Both the position numbers and the translations under genes were made by a program. Below the pieces are notes generated by a model, which made no database searches, was not told the origin of the DNA, and worked only from the letters and a program-made list of their open reading frames with translations. Shown piece by piece: positions 27,477 to 35,965 of a DNA stretch of 64,000 nt (its first letter is position 1; each line of letters starts with the position of its first letter). The stretch comes from Allorhizobium undicola ORS 992 = ATCC 700741 (GTDB lineage Bacteria > Pseudomonadota > Alphaproteobacteria > Rhizobiales > Rhizobiaceae). The stretch covers positions 186,001-250,000 of the forward strand of contig NZ_JHXQ01000001.1 of NCBI RefSeq assembly GCF_000621665.1, in the 5' to 3' direction.

Positions 27477-28436
27477 TCAGGGGTTCTGGCCATCGCCCTG
27501 GCGGGGCGGTGTAAGCGCCACCGTGCGCCGCGTGTCGATGAGACCCAGAATGACGATGAAAATGGCCGGCAGCGTCATGGCGGCGGCCATATAGGCCAGG
27601 ATCAGCGCCGGAACGCGCCATTCGCGGCCTCGTGTACGCTGGTGCAGCGAGGCAAAGCCGGAGAGCAGAAAGCCCGCGCCAAAAGTGCCGCAAACCGTTG
27701 CCCCCACCAGCGCCGGAATGCCGCCGATGAAGCAGGCAATCAGGCCGATCAGAAAAATGAAGGGCGTGTTGCGGTTCATGCGCAGCGCGGAGGGAATGTC
27801 CTCACGCGGGCGAAGGCCATGGCCGGAGGCGCTGACAATGCGGGTTGCGATGTAATAGGCGGTAAACAGCAGCAGAACCCACATGGCCCCCTGCACGATA
27901 GGCAGGGTCAGCAACAGGCTGGATTTCAGGCTGGCCGTCTGCTGCATAGCAAAACCGGGTTGTTCGTTTTGCAGCGCCTGCATCATGGCATCGACCATGG
28001 TGCCGACCAGTTCGGCATCGTAACCGATCATCGCGCCCAGAAAGACGCAGCCCAGCGTGACCAGCGCACACAGATGCATGAGAATGTCGGAAAGCGGATA
28101 CCATGCCAGCAGATGGTCCGGACCGCCGATTTCGCCTGCCGGACGTGCAAGGCTGGCAAGATGGGCAATCCAGCCCGCCGGAAGCAGGGTGAAGATGGCC
28201 ATAGCCACGGAAAAGAGCGGTGAAACCGCAACAGCGCCGATCACGGCAGCGGTGACAATGGCGGTTATGGTGGCCACATTGCCCCAGCGCAGGCCAACGA
28301 TGAGGACGGGCAGGGCAGAAGCCGCATAGAAAAGGGCTGACAGCGACGGCTGTCCACTGGCTGCCATCACGAGAAAGACGGCAGTCACACCGGCAAGAAA
28401 GCCGATCAGCAGCAATTTTCCATCCAGTTTCTTCAC
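27477..28436 (-). CDS. DUF2232 multi-spanning membrane protein
   Basis: 319 residues, about eight predicted transmembrane segments (for example LLIGFLAGVTAVFLVMAAS near the N-terminus and LILAYMAAAMTLPAIFIVILG near the C-terminus). DUF2232 (YybS-like) proteins of unknown function recur between rpsR and rplI in alphaproteobacteria, as here. It lies 61 bases upstream of rplI and 157 bases downstream of rpsR, with a GC-rich hairpin in the latter gap. No enzymatic motif was seen. Confidence 0.85.
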   Translation of the reverse strand: MKKLDGKLLLIGFLAGVTAVFLVMAASGQPSLSALFYAASALPVLIVGLRWGNVATITAIVTAAVIGAVAVSPLFSVAMAIFTLLPAGWIAHLASLARPAGEIGGPDHLLAWYPLSDILMHLCALVTLGCVFLGAMIGYDAELVGTMVDAMMQALQNEQPGFAMQQTASLKSSLLLTLPIVQGAMWVLLLFTAYYIATRIVSASGHGLRPREDIPSALRMNRNTPFIFLIGLIACFIGGIPALVGATVCGTFGAGFLLSGFASLHQRTRGREWRVPALILAYMAAAMTLPAIFIVILGLIDTRRTVALTPPRQGDGQNP

Positions 28437-28556
28437 GTTCGCTGTCCTGCTGGCAAGCAGTTAGAAAAGTCCGCGTCGGGGCGGCGCTTCTCAACATGGG
28501 GTTTGTCTGGGTCTTTTGCGACCCGGTTCCGATTCGTGCCCATCACGAAAGGGAGA

Positions 28557-28579
28557 ACCCTCCGGCGGGGCCGGAGGGT
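28557..28579. terminator. GC-rich hairpin between rpsR and the DUF2232 gene
   Basis: ACCCTCCGG (28557-28565) pairs with CCGGAGGGT (28571-28579) across a 5-nt loop. The minus strand then reads TCTCCCTTTCG, only a weak T tract, so it may be an attenuator or processing signal rather than a full terminator. Confidence 0.5.
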
Positions 28580-28592
28580 CGAAATCATGTGA

Positions 28593-28841
28593 TCAGGCGA
28601 CCACGTAGGGCAGCAGGCCCAGGAAGCGGGCGCGCTTGATGGCCTTTGCCAGCTCGCGCTGCTTCTTCTGCGAAACGGCGGTGATGCGCGAAGGCACGAT
28701 CTTACCGCGTTCGGAGATGTAGCGCTGCAACAGACGCACGTCCTTGTAATCGATCTTCGGAGCGTTGGCGCCGGAGAAGGGGCAGGTCTTGCGACGGCGA
28801 TGGAACGGGCGGCGAACCGGGGAAGAAGATACTTCAGCCAT
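28593..28841 (-). CDS. rpsR: 30S ribosomal protein S18
   Basis: 82 residues from the ATG at 28841. Typical S18: basic N-terminus [15 protein letters not shown], then [24 protein letters not shown] and a basic C-terminal helix [19 protein letters not shown]. It binds S6 and the 16S central domain. It is 12 bases downstream of rpsF with GGAGA before the start. Confidence 0.97.
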   Translation of the reverse strand: MAEVSSSPVRRPFHRRRKTCPFSGANAPKIDYKDVRLLQRYISERGKIVPSRITAVSQKKQRELAKAIKRARFLGLLPYVVA

Positions 28842-28853
28842 GGTCAAATCTCC

Positions 28854-29267
28854 TTATGCACGGTCTTCGCGCGGACGGCGCGGACGGTCGCCAAAGCCTT
28901 CGCGGGCCGGACGGTCGCCATCGCGGCGCGGGCGGTCATCACGGTCGCGCTTCTGCATCATGGCAGACGGGCCTTCCTCGTGAGCTTCCACGGCGATGGT
29001 CATGTAACGAAGAACGTCTTCGTTGATGCGCATCTGGCGCTCGATTTCATGGATGGCGGCTGCCGGAGCATCGATGTCCATGAGAGCGTAGTGAGCCTTG
29101 CGGTTCTTCTTGATGCGGTAGGTGAGGGACTTGAGGCCCCAGTTTTCTACGCGCCCGACCTTGCCGCCGAAGGATTCGATAACGCCCTTGTACTGTTCTA
29201 CGAGGGCATCGACCTGCTGTGCGGACATATCCTGCCGGGCAAGGAATACATGTTCATAAAGAGCCAT
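28854..29267 (-). CDS. rpsF: 30S ribosomal protein S6
   Basis: 137 residues. Standard S6 core ([20 protein letters not shown]...[19 protein letters not shown]) of about 100 residues, then an Arg/Asp-rich disordered tail ([15 protein letters not shown]) typical of Rhizobiales S6. It forms a heterodimer with S18. It is the first gene of the operon; a structured leader candidate lies 125-176 bases upstream. Confidence 0.97.
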   Translation of the reverse strand: MALYEHVFLARQDMSAQQVDALVEQYKGVIESFGGKVGRVENWGLKSLTYRIKKNRKAHYALMDIDAPAAAIHEIERQMRINEDVLRYMTIAVEAHEEGPSAMMQKRDRDDRPRRDGDRPAREGFGDRPRRPREDRA

Positions 29268-29391
29268 GGTGATCTTGCCTTTCTTGCGATTGTCTCACCC
29301 GGACTTGGCGCTAAGCCTCAACGACTGCTCCTGATCGGCAAGACCGAGGCAAGAAAAGCGTTTGTACGAGACGGTCGAGAGCGGAGACACG

Positions 29392-29443
29392 GGAGGCCGG
29401 AACCCTTGTGGTTCCTGCGGTTCCCTATCGGAACCGGCCCTCC
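29392..29443 (-). promoter_or_regulatory. Candidate structured 5' leader of rpsF
   Basis: On the coding strand an outer stem GGAGGGCCGG/CCGGCCTCC encloses two small hairpins, GGTTCC-GATA-GGGAACC and AGGAACC-ACAA-GGGTTCC. S6:S18 is known to autoregulate through an mRNA motif in many bacteria, and this is the only strong structure in the leader. Assignment to that motif is inference. Confidence 0.45.
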
Positions 29444-29530
29444 GTTCAGCCACCAGCCAGTTGACCGGGTGTTGCGAACAGCGCGGCTTATACGCGCTTT
29501 CTCGCCAAAGGCAAGAGTGGCAGGCAATTT

Positions 29531-30424
29531 TTACAGGATCCGCAGCAGGGTTTGCCCTTCATCATCGCCGAACTGATAGGCGGGGGCCGTGCCGGATGCC
29601 GCCGCACCTTCGAGATTGATGGTGATCCGGTCATCGGATCCCTTGAAGGTCAGCGTCAGCCTGTTCTTTGCGGTCGTCACCGTGATGTCGGCGGCGCTAT
29701 AGCCGCTGAAACGGATCGCAAGGCCGGTATCGGTGGTGATGCTGTCCTTGCCGTCACCGGCGGCAAAGGCCAGTTCCACGCTGGTGCGCGCGTCGGTGGC
29801 GTGAATGTCCAGCGTGTCATCGCCTTCACCGCCGCTGGCGAAAATGCGCGAACCCTCCAGATAGAGGCTATCCTTGCCGCTGCCGCCGTCAATGCCGATA
29901 AGGGCAGCACCGGAGAGTTTCATCGTGTCATCACCTTCGCCGCCGCCGATATTCATCAACAACCTGCCAAGCAGCTCCACGCTGTCATTGCCTTCGCCCG
30001 CATCGACGTCTGTCACGGCGCTCGCCTCGGCTTGCAGCCTGTCATTGCCGTCGCCGGTCGAAACGGCCGCCAGCGCCCCGGTCTTGACCATCAGACTGTC
30101 ATTACCGCGGCCCGTTTCCACATTATAAAGAGCCCGGCCCGTCAGGGTCAGGCTATCGTCGCCCTCCGTTCCGGAAACGCCGGTGACATAGCCCATTGTT
30201 TCGGTGACATCGGCCGCTTCACTGCCCTCGCCATCGGCAAGGCTGAGGATTTCGACGATACGGGCAAGCGCCCTCTGGCCTGCGGAAAAGCCGCCCGTAA
30301 TCTCGGCATTCTGGTCCGGCACGCTGGAGGAGGTCGCGGCGCGTGTGGCCGTTTTCCCGGAAAACAGGGTTGCGGCATAGCTTGCCGCATTCGGATCACG
30401 ATAAAAACCGCTGATGCTGGTCAT
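29531..30424 (-). CDS. RTX-like repeat protein with 19-residue Gly/Asp repeats
   Basis: 297 residues from the ATG at 30424 (an in-frame ATG at 30454 lies at the edge of a repeat element). The central region (about 110-240) holds six units beginning GRGNDSL, GDGNDRL, GEGNDSV, GEGDDTM, GSGKDSL and GEGDDTL, spaced 18-19 residues. These resemble calcium-binding RTX nonapeptides, but only one GxGxD occurs per 18-19 residues. No signal peptide is seen; RTX proteins usually use a C-terminal type I secretion signal, and the end LLRIL is compatible but not diagnostic. No type I secretion genes are nearby. The function is unknown. Confidence 0.65.
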   Translation of the reverse strand: MTSISGFYRDPNAASYAATLFSGKTATRAATSSSVPDQNAEITGGFSAGQRALARIVEILSLADGEGSEAADVTETMGYVTGVSGTEGDDSLTLTGRALYNVETGRGNDSLMVKTGALAAVSTGDGNDRLQAEASAVTDVDAGEGNDSVELLGRLLMNIGGGEGDDTMKLSGAALIGIDGGSGKDSLYLEGSRIFASGGEGDDTLDIHATDARTSVELAFAAGDGKDSITTDTGLAIRFSGYSAADITVTTAKNRLTLTFKGSDDRITINLEGAAASGTAPAYQFGDDEGQTLLRIL

Positions 30425-30448
30425 GGCCGCGCACTTGCCCCGCTCCTG

Positions 30449-30555
30449 GATCATTCCTCAAATCGAAATCGACTTAAGGAATTATCCAGCAGATTTAGAG
30501 TGTTACAGCGTCCTTTGTGCATTTTGGTAAAACGCAGGGCGCTGTACCCGAACGC
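30449..30555. repeat. Dispersed intergenic palindromic element, copy 4
   Basis: ATTCCTCAAATCGAAATCGACTTAAGGAAT, a decayed ATTATCCAGCAGATTTAGAGTG and ACAGCGTCCTTTGTGC...CGCAGGGCGCTGT follow the order of the 20529 copy. It lies between the RTX-like gene and the aldo/keto reductase. Confidence 0.7.
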
Positions 30556-30690
30556 TCACGCCATCCCACACGCCATGAGGTTCCAGAAGGCCAATCTATG
30601 AGCAAGGTCTGAAAAGGGCCAGCACTGCCCGCAAATGCGGTAAGCCAATGGTTAAGATCGACCTGCTGCCAGCCCTTTTGCGGCAAATCT

Positions 30691-31734
30691 TCAGATCGCC
30701 ATGGGATATTGGCGATGGATTGCGGCGATTGCCTGCATGATGTCCTCGCTCAATTTCAGATCGGCTGCGCCGATATTGGTCCTGAGCTGATCCATGGAGG
30801 TGGCGCCAATGATGACGGAGCCCATGAAAGGGCGCGTCAGGCAGAAGGCCAGCGCCATCTGCGCGGGGTCCAGCCCATGGGCGCGGGCAAGCTCCACATA
30901 GGCGCGGGTGGCCGGTTCCTGGTGCGGGGTGAGCCTGCCGCCAAGATCGCCGTTGATGGAGCCGCGCGAGCCTTCGGGCTTTTCACCATTCAGATATTTG
31001 CCGCTCAGCAGGCCGGCCGCCAGCGGCGAATAGGCCAGAAGCGAAACCTGTTCATGATGGGCAAGCTCGGCCAGATCGAGATCGAAGCTGCGATAAAGCA
31101 GGTTATATTCGTTCTGGATTGTGGCGATGCGGGGCAGGCCGTGTTTTTCGGCCAGCGCCAGAAATTGCTGCGTGCCCCAGCAGGTTTCGTTGGAAAGGCC
31201 GATGGCGCGGATTTTGCCAGCCTTCACGCAATCCTGAAGCGCTTCCAGCTTTTCCAGGATCTCTGCCATGACCGTGGCCGTATCCTGGCGTGAGGGATCG
31301 TAGCTCCATGCGGCGCGGAAGTGGTAATGGCCGCGATTGGGCCAGTGGATCTGGAAAAGATCGATATAATCGGTTTTCAGCCGTGCAAGGCTGGCATCCA
31401 CGGCTGCGCGGATGGTTGCCGCCGTGATGGGTGCACCGCCGCGGATATAGGGGCGGCCCGCGCCCGCCACCTTGCTGGCAAGGATCACGTCCTTGCGGCG
31501 TCCGGTCTTTGCAAACCAGTTGCCGATCAGCTTTTCCGTATCGGTATAGGTTTCTGCCGAAAGCGGCGTCGTGGGGTAAAGCTCGGCGGTATCGAAGAAG
31601 TTCACGCCCTGCGAAAGGGCGTAATCCATCTGTTCGAAGGCTTCCGCCTCACTGTTCTGGCTGCCCCAGGTCATGGTGCCGAGGCAGATTTCAGACACCG
31701 AAAGACCGGTGCGACCAAGCGTTCTGTATTTCAT
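30691..31734 (-). CDS. Aldo/keto reductase (Tas-like)
   Basis: 347 residues from the ATG at 31734 (AGAAGA upstream); an earlier in-frame start would add 26 implausible residues. NADPH-dependent AKR barrel: catalytic Tyr in NFFDTAELYPTTP, Lys in ILASKVAG, and His in QIHWPN. MKYRTLGRTGLSVSEICLGTMTWG and the long loop PTTPLSAETYTDTEKLIGNW match E. coli Tas. The substrate is unknown. It is divergent from fabD. Confidence 0.9.
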   Translation of the reverse strand: MKYRTLGRTGLSVSEICLGTMTWGSQNSEAEAFEQMDYALSQGVNFFDTAELYPTTPLSAETYTDTEKLIGNWFAKTGRRKDVILASKVAGAGRPYIRGGAPITAATIRAAVDASLARLKTDYIDLFQIHWPNRGHYHFRAAWSYDPSRQDTATVMAEILEKLEALQDCVKAGKIRAIGLSNETCWGTQQFLALAEKHGLPRIATIQNEYNLLYRSFDLDLAELAHHEQVSLLAYSPLAAGLLSGKYLNGEKPEGSRGSINGDLGGRLTPHQEPATRAYVELARAHGLDPAQMALAFCLTRPFMGSVIIGATSMDQLRTNIGAADLKLSEDIMQAIAAIHRQYPMAI

Positions 31735-31942
31735 CTTGTCTTCTCTGTGCAGGGGGAAGTCGCGGCGAAAGGCGCGCAGATGTGGCGCGCCAATGTAGCC
31801 TGAATATGACACAGGGCAAGAGGCCGGAAACCGTATAAACCCCGGATAGTGCGCATTTCCTGCTGTGCTAAGGGAGGAGACATGGGTTGACTCTCACGGA
31901 CAGTTTGTGAATTGGAGTGAGAAAAATTCAACGGAGTTCCCG

Positions 31943-32887
31943 ATGAGCGTGGCATTTACATTTCCCGGCCAGGGCAGCCAGGTCGTTGGCATGGGCAAGG
32001 ATCTTGCCGAAGCTTTTCCCGAAGCACGTGCCGTTTTCGAAGAGGTTGACGAGGCGCTCGGCGAAAAGCTTTCCGCCGTGATGTTCGAAGGCCCGGCCGA
32101 AACGCTGACATTGACGGCCAATGCGCAGCCCGCGCTGATGGCCGTGTCCATCGCCGTTCTGCGCGTCATGGAAGCGCGCGGCTTTCAGTTGAAGGACAAG
32201 GTGTCCTATGTGGCGGGCCATTCGCTGGGCGAATATTCCGCCCTTTGCGCGGCAGGCACGTTCAGCCTTGCCGATACGGCGCGGCTGTTGCGCATTCGCG
32301 GCAATGCCATGCAGGCCGCCGTGCCCGTGGGCGCGGGCGCCATGGCCGCCATTCTCGGGCTTGAACATGCTGACGTGGCCGCTGTCTGCGCCGAGGCGGC
32401 GGCGTCCGGCGCGGTGCAGATCGCCAACGACAATGGCGGCGGCCAGCTCGTGATTTCCGGCGAAAAGGCGGCGGTGGAAAAGGCCGCTGCACTTGCCAGC
32501 GAAAAGGGCGCCAAGCGGGCGATCATGCTGCCCGTCTCCGCCCCCTTCCATTCCACGCTGATGGGACCTGCGGCTGAGGCCATGCGCGAGGCGATTGCCG
32601 CCGTGGAGATGAAGGCGCCGATCGTGCCGCTCATCGCCAATGTGCGCGCCGCCCCCGTCAGCGATCCGTCCGAGATCGCCAGCCTTCTGGTGGAGCAGGT
32701 CACGGGCCAGGTCCGCTGGCGCGAAACCGTCGAATGGTTTGGCAATAACGGCGTTTCCGTGCTCTATGAAATCGGCGCGGGCAAGGTTCTGACCGGGCTT
32801 GTCCGGCGCATTGACAAGAACCTGACCGGCACGGCAGTCAATGCCCCGGCAGATATCGAGGCGGCGCTGACGGCGCTGCTGGCCTGA
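31943..32887 (+). CDS. fabD: Malonyl-CoA:ACP transacylase
   Basis: 314 residues from the ATG at 31943, GGAG 6 nt upstream; the frame is open further but the family start is MSVAFTFPGQGSQ. It loads malonate onto ACP for fatty acid synthesis. The nucleophile is Ser94 in AGHSLGEY, with the His in VSAPFHSTLM near 203 and GQGSQ at 9-13. First gene of the fabD-fabG-acpP-fabF cluster. Confidence 0.97.
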   Translation: MSVAFTFPGQGSQVVGMGKDLAEAFPEARAVFEEVDEALGEKLSAVMFEGPAETLTLTANAQPALMAVSIAVLRVMEARGFQLKDKVSYVAGHSLGEYSALCAAGTFSLADTARLLRIRGNAMQAAVPVGAGAMAAILGLEHADVAAVCAEAAASGAVQIANDNGGGQLVISGEKAAVEKAAALASEKGAKRAIMLPVSAPFHSTLMGPAAEAMREAIAAVEMKAPIVPLIANVRAAPVSDPSEIASLLVEQVTGQVRWRETVEWFGNNGVSVLYEIGAGKVLTGLVRRIDKNLTGTAVNAPADIEAALTALLA

Positions 32888-32913
32888 CATAAAGACGATC
32901 GAGAGGATCCGAC

Positions 32914-33651
32914 ATGTTTGATTTGACCGGCCGCAAGGCCCTCGTGACCGGCGCAACCGGCGGCATTGGCGAAGAAATTGCCCGCGTTCTTCACGCGCAG
33001 GGCGCCATTGTCGGCCTGCACGGCACGCGCGTTGAAAAGCTGGAAGCGCTGGCGGGCGAACTTGGCGATCGCGTCAAGATCTTCCCGGCCAACCTCTCCA
33101 GCCGCGACGAGGTGAAGGCGCTCGGCCAGAAGGCCGAAGCCGAGCTGGAAGGCGTGGACATTCTGGTCAACAATGCCGGCATCACCAAGGACGGTCTTTT
33201 CGTGCGCATGTCGGATGCCGACTGGGATGCCGTTCTGGAAGTCAACCTGTCTTCGGTCTTCCTGCTGACGCGGGAACTGACCCATCCCATGATGCGCCGC
33301 CGCTATGGCCGCATCATCAACATCACCTCCATCGTCGGCGTGACGGGCAATCCGGGTCAGGCCAATTACTGCGCCTCCAAGGCCGGGATGATCGGCTTTT
33401 CCAAGTCGCTGGCGCAGGAAATCGCGCCTCGCAATGTCACGGTCAATTGCGTGGCGCCGGGCTTCATCGAAAGCGCCATGACCGGCAAGCTGAACGACAA
33501 GCAAAAAGAAGGCATTATGGGGGCTATCCCCATGAAGCGCATGGGAACCGGTGCGGAAATCGCATCCGCCGTTCTCTATCTCGCCTCCAACGAAGCCGCT
33601 TATGTCACGGGCCAGACGCTGCACGTGAATGGCGGCATGGCCATGATCTGA
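32914..33651 (+). CDS. fabG: 3-oxoacyl-ACP reductase
   Basis: 245 residues. NADPH-dependent SDR that reduces 3-oxoacyl-ACP. Cofactor motif TGATGGIG at 12-19, NNAG near 86-89, and the catalytic Ser139, Tyr152 and Lys156 (NYCASK). Size and C-terminus (NGGMAMI) are typical. It is 26 bases after fabD, so it shares the operon. It ends 278 bases before acpP. Confidence 0.97.
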   Translation: MFDLTGRKALVTGATGGIGEEIARVLHAQGAIVGLHGTRVEKLEALAGELGDRVKIFPANLSSRDEVKALGQKAEAELEGVDILVNNAGITKDGLFVRMSDADWDAVLEVNLSSVFLLTRELTHPMMRRRYGRIINITSIVGVTGNPGQANYCASKAGMIGFSKSLAQEIAPRNVTVNCVAPGFIESAMTGKLNDKQKEGIMGAIPMKRMGTGAEIASAVLYLASNEAAYVTGQTLHVNGGMAMI

Positions 33652-33929
33652 GCCATCGAGGAGCGGGAGAACCTGGTCCGCCGGTTGTGGGTGGGCCGCA
33701 AACCCGGCAATTTTCTGGCTTTGCGGCGAACTTAAACCATGTTAAGCGGGCGTTGACTGTGAGCAGTCGTCCCGGAAGCGGCAGGCCTCGCCTGCCCGTT
33801 AGCACGGAACGAACGTGCGAAGAGCGGGTTCAACGGGAAATGCCAGTCCGGTTGTATGCCTGGCTGGTGAAAAACAGGGTGGGGATGCCATTATGGCTCC
33901 CTCATGAAGAAGAGGTCGAGGATACCGAC
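33652..33929. promoter_or_regulatory. fabG-acpP intergenic region with hairpins and a CtrA-like box
   Basis: Holds a GCCGCAAA...TTTGCGGC stem after fabG, a GCAGGC-CTC-GCCTGC hairpin near 33781, and TTAA-N6-TTAA at 33732-33745, close to but one base short of the CtrA consensus (N7). acpP probably has its own promoter here, as ACP is needed in large amounts. No gene is predicted. Confidence 0.4.
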
Positions 33930-34166
33930 ATGAGCGATATCGCAGAACGCGTAAAGAAAATTGTTGTTGATCACTTGGGCGTTGAAGCCGACAAGGTTGT
34001 TGAAGGTGCAAGCTTCATCGACGATCTGGGCGCGGACTCGCTGGATACCGTTGAGCTCGTCATGGCTTTCGAAGAAGAATTCGGCGTTGAAATCCCCGAT
34101 GACGCTGCCGACTCGATCCTGACCGTCGGCGATGCCGTCAAGTTCATCGAGAAGGCGCAGGCCTGA
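33930..34166 (+). CDS. acpP: Acyl carrier protein
   Basis: 78 residues from the ATG at 33930. Acidic four-helix carrier that holds acyl chains on a phosphopantetheine arm attached at Ser37 ([11 protein letters not shown]). The sequence is nearly canonical ([20 protein letters not shown]). It is encoded with its own probable promoter region and a downstream terminator, which separates it from fabF. Confidence 0.98.
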   Translation: MSDIAERVKKIVVDHLGVEADKVVEGASFIDDLGADSLDTVELVMAFEEEFGVEIPDDAADSILTVGDAVKFIEKAQA

Positions 34167-34225
34167 TCGGGAAGGCCTGATTGTCAGGCCGTTCATTTTG
34201 ACGGGGTGATTGTTTTCACGCCTGG

Positions 34226-34250
34226 GAAAGCCCGCTCACGCGGGCTTTTT
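34226..34250 (+). terminator. Rho-independent terminator of acpP
   Basis: AGCCCGC (34229-34235) and GCGGGCT (34240-34246) form a 7-bp stem with a TCAC loop, followed by TTTTT. It lies 60 bases after the acpP stop. Confidence 0.85.
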
Positions 34251-34433
34251 CGTATGATCCCATCCTCGCTTTCATGGTTTTCCTGCCAGCAGGCGGGATT
34301 TTTACGGGGGCGGAGGTCATTTTTCCGGGATTGTTCAAAGGCGGGGAAAGCTGTAGATGAACTCGCCCCGGCTGGCTGGCGCAAAAAGGCGTTTGGTCCG
34401 GGGCAGTGCAGGGCATCGGGTGCCGCAATTCAC

Positions 34434-34462
34434 TTGACGTCGTCAATATCGTTGTTTTTAAG
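34434..34462 (+). promoter_or_regulatory. Candidate sigma-70-type promoter of fabF
   Basis: TTGACG (34434-34439), a 17-base spacer and TTTAAG (34457-34462), 69 bases before the fabF start. It is placed between the acpP terminator and fabF, where a promoter is needed. The -10 box is only a 4/6 match. Confidence 0.4.
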
Positions 34463-34530
34463 CATTGACAGGAAACGAGCCGGGGACCGGTTCTTTCGCA
34501 AATGCTCTAGCTAGTGGGGTGAAAAGACGC

Positions 34531-35793
34531 ATGAGACGTGTCGTTATCACGGGTACCGGCATGGTATCTCCTCTTGGCTGCGGAACCGAAGTCACCTGGC
34601 AGAGACTCCTTGCCGGTGAAAGTGCAGCGAAGAAAGTGACCGATTTCGAGGTCGAGGATCTTCCTGCCAAGATCGCCTGCCGTATTCCCTTTGGCGACGG
34701 CACGAACGGCACGTTCAACGCCGACGACTGGATGGAGCCCAAGGAACAGCGCAAGGTCGATCCTTTCATCGTCTATGCCGTGGCTGCTGCCGAAATGGCG
34801 CTGGCGGATGCCGGCTGGAAGCCTGAAACCGACGAAGACCAGTGTGCGACCGGCGTGCTGATCGGTTCGGGCATTGGCGGTATCGAAGGCATTGTCGAGG
34901 CGGGCTATACGCTTCGCGACAAGGGCCCGCGCCGTATTTCTCCCTTCTTCATTCCCGGCCGCCTGATCAATCTGGCGTCGGGCCATGTGTCCATTCGCCA
35001 CAAGCTGCGCGGCCCCAACCATTCCGTGGTGACGGCCTGCTCCACCGGCGCCCATGCCATTGGCGATGCCTCGCGTCTTATTGCCCTTGGCGATGCGGAT
35101 GTGATGGTGGCTGGCGGGGCGGAATCGCCGATCAGCCGTATTTCGCTTGCCGGTTTTGCCGCCTGCAAGGCGCTCTCGACGGAGCGCAACGACGAGCCTG
35201 AAAAGGCCTCACGCCCCTATGACCGCGATCGCGACGGTTTCGTGATGGGCGAAGGTGCGGGCATCGTGGTTCTGGAAGAGCTGGAACATGCCAGGGCGCG
35301 CGGGGCAAAGATCCTTGCGGAAGTGGTCGGTTACGGTCTGTCGGGAGATGCCTTCCACATTACCGCGCCTTCCGAAGACGGCGATGGCGCCTTCCGTTGC
35401 ATGACCATGGCGCTGAAGCGCGCCGGAATTACCCCGGACCAGATCGACTATATCAACGCCCATGGCACATCGACCATGGCCGATACCATCGAGCTTGGCG
35501 CGGTGGAGCGGCTTGTTGGCGAGGCGGCAGACAGGATTTCGATGTCCTCGACCAAATCGGCCATCGGACACCTTCTCGGTGCAGCAGGTGCCGTCGAGGC
35601 GATTTTCTCGGCCCTTGCCATTCGCGATGGCATGTTGCCGCCGACGCTCAACCTCGACAATCCCGATGTGGAAACCCGCATTGACCTCGTGCCGCACAAG
35701 GCGAAAAAGAAGGATGTGCGCATCGCGCTCTCCAATTCCTTCGGCTTCGGCGGCACGAATGCATCGCTGGTGCTGCGCCGATACGAAGGCTGA
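34531..35793 (+). CDS. fabF: 3-oxoacyl-ACP synthase II
   Basis: 420 residues from the ATG at 34531. Elongating condensing enzyme with the Cys-His-His triad: Cys170 in VVTACSTGAH, His in NAHGTSTMADTIE and His in KSAIGHLLGAAG. MRRVVITGTGMVSPLGCG is the standard start. It lies after the acpP terminator and has its own candidate promoter. A perfect 16-bp stem-loop follows. Confidence 0.97.
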   Translation: MRRVVITGTGMVSPLGCGTEVTWQRLLAGESAAKKVTDFEVEDLPAKIACRIPFGDGTNGTFNADDWMEPKEQRKVDPFIVYAVAAAEMALADAGWKPETDEDQCATGVLIGSGIGGIEGIVEAGYTLRDKGPRRISPFFIPGRLINLASGHVSIRHKLRGPNHSVVTACSTGAHAIGDASRLIALGDADVMVAGGAESPISRISLAGFAACKALSTERNDEPEKASRPYDRDRDGFVMGEGAGIVVLEELEHARARGAKILAEVVGYGLSGDAFHITAPSEDGDGAFRCMTMALKRAGITPDQIDYINAHGTSTMADTIELGAVERLVGEAADRISMSSTKSAIGHLLGAAGAVEAIFSALAIRDGMLPPTLNLDNPDVETRIDLVPHKAKKKDVRIALSNSFGFGGTNASLVLRRYEG

Positions 35794-35800
35794 ATAATCC

Positions 35801-35837
35801 GTGCAAGCCGGGCGCGGTTGGCGCGCCCGGCTTGCAC
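35801..35837. terminator. Perfect 16-bp stem-loop after fabF
   Basis: GTGCAAGCCGGGCGCG (35801-35816) is fully complementary to 35822-35837 across a 5-nt loop. It starts 7 bases after the fabF stop. No T-run follows, so it may act as a mRNA 3'-end barrier or a Rho-linked terminator. Confidence 0.55.
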
Positions 35838-35965
35838 CACTGAAAAACCCTTGGAAAGCTCCAGGTTTTCACGGCTTTGCGAAGCCGTAAGGGCAATACG
35901 TCTTACCCGCTACCCCCATTTTGCCGTAAAGCTCTTTCAAAAGCGGCGGTTCGATTCGAAGGGGA

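Noticed and set aside
29531-30424. Secreted RTX toxin.
   Set aside because: No acyltransferase, exporter genes or hydrophobic pore domain; only the repeat motif is shared.
33447-33929. Long frame running from inside fabG into acpP.
   Set aside because: Out-of-frame with fabG; the true acpP start is the ATG at 33930 with the canonical ACP N-terminus.
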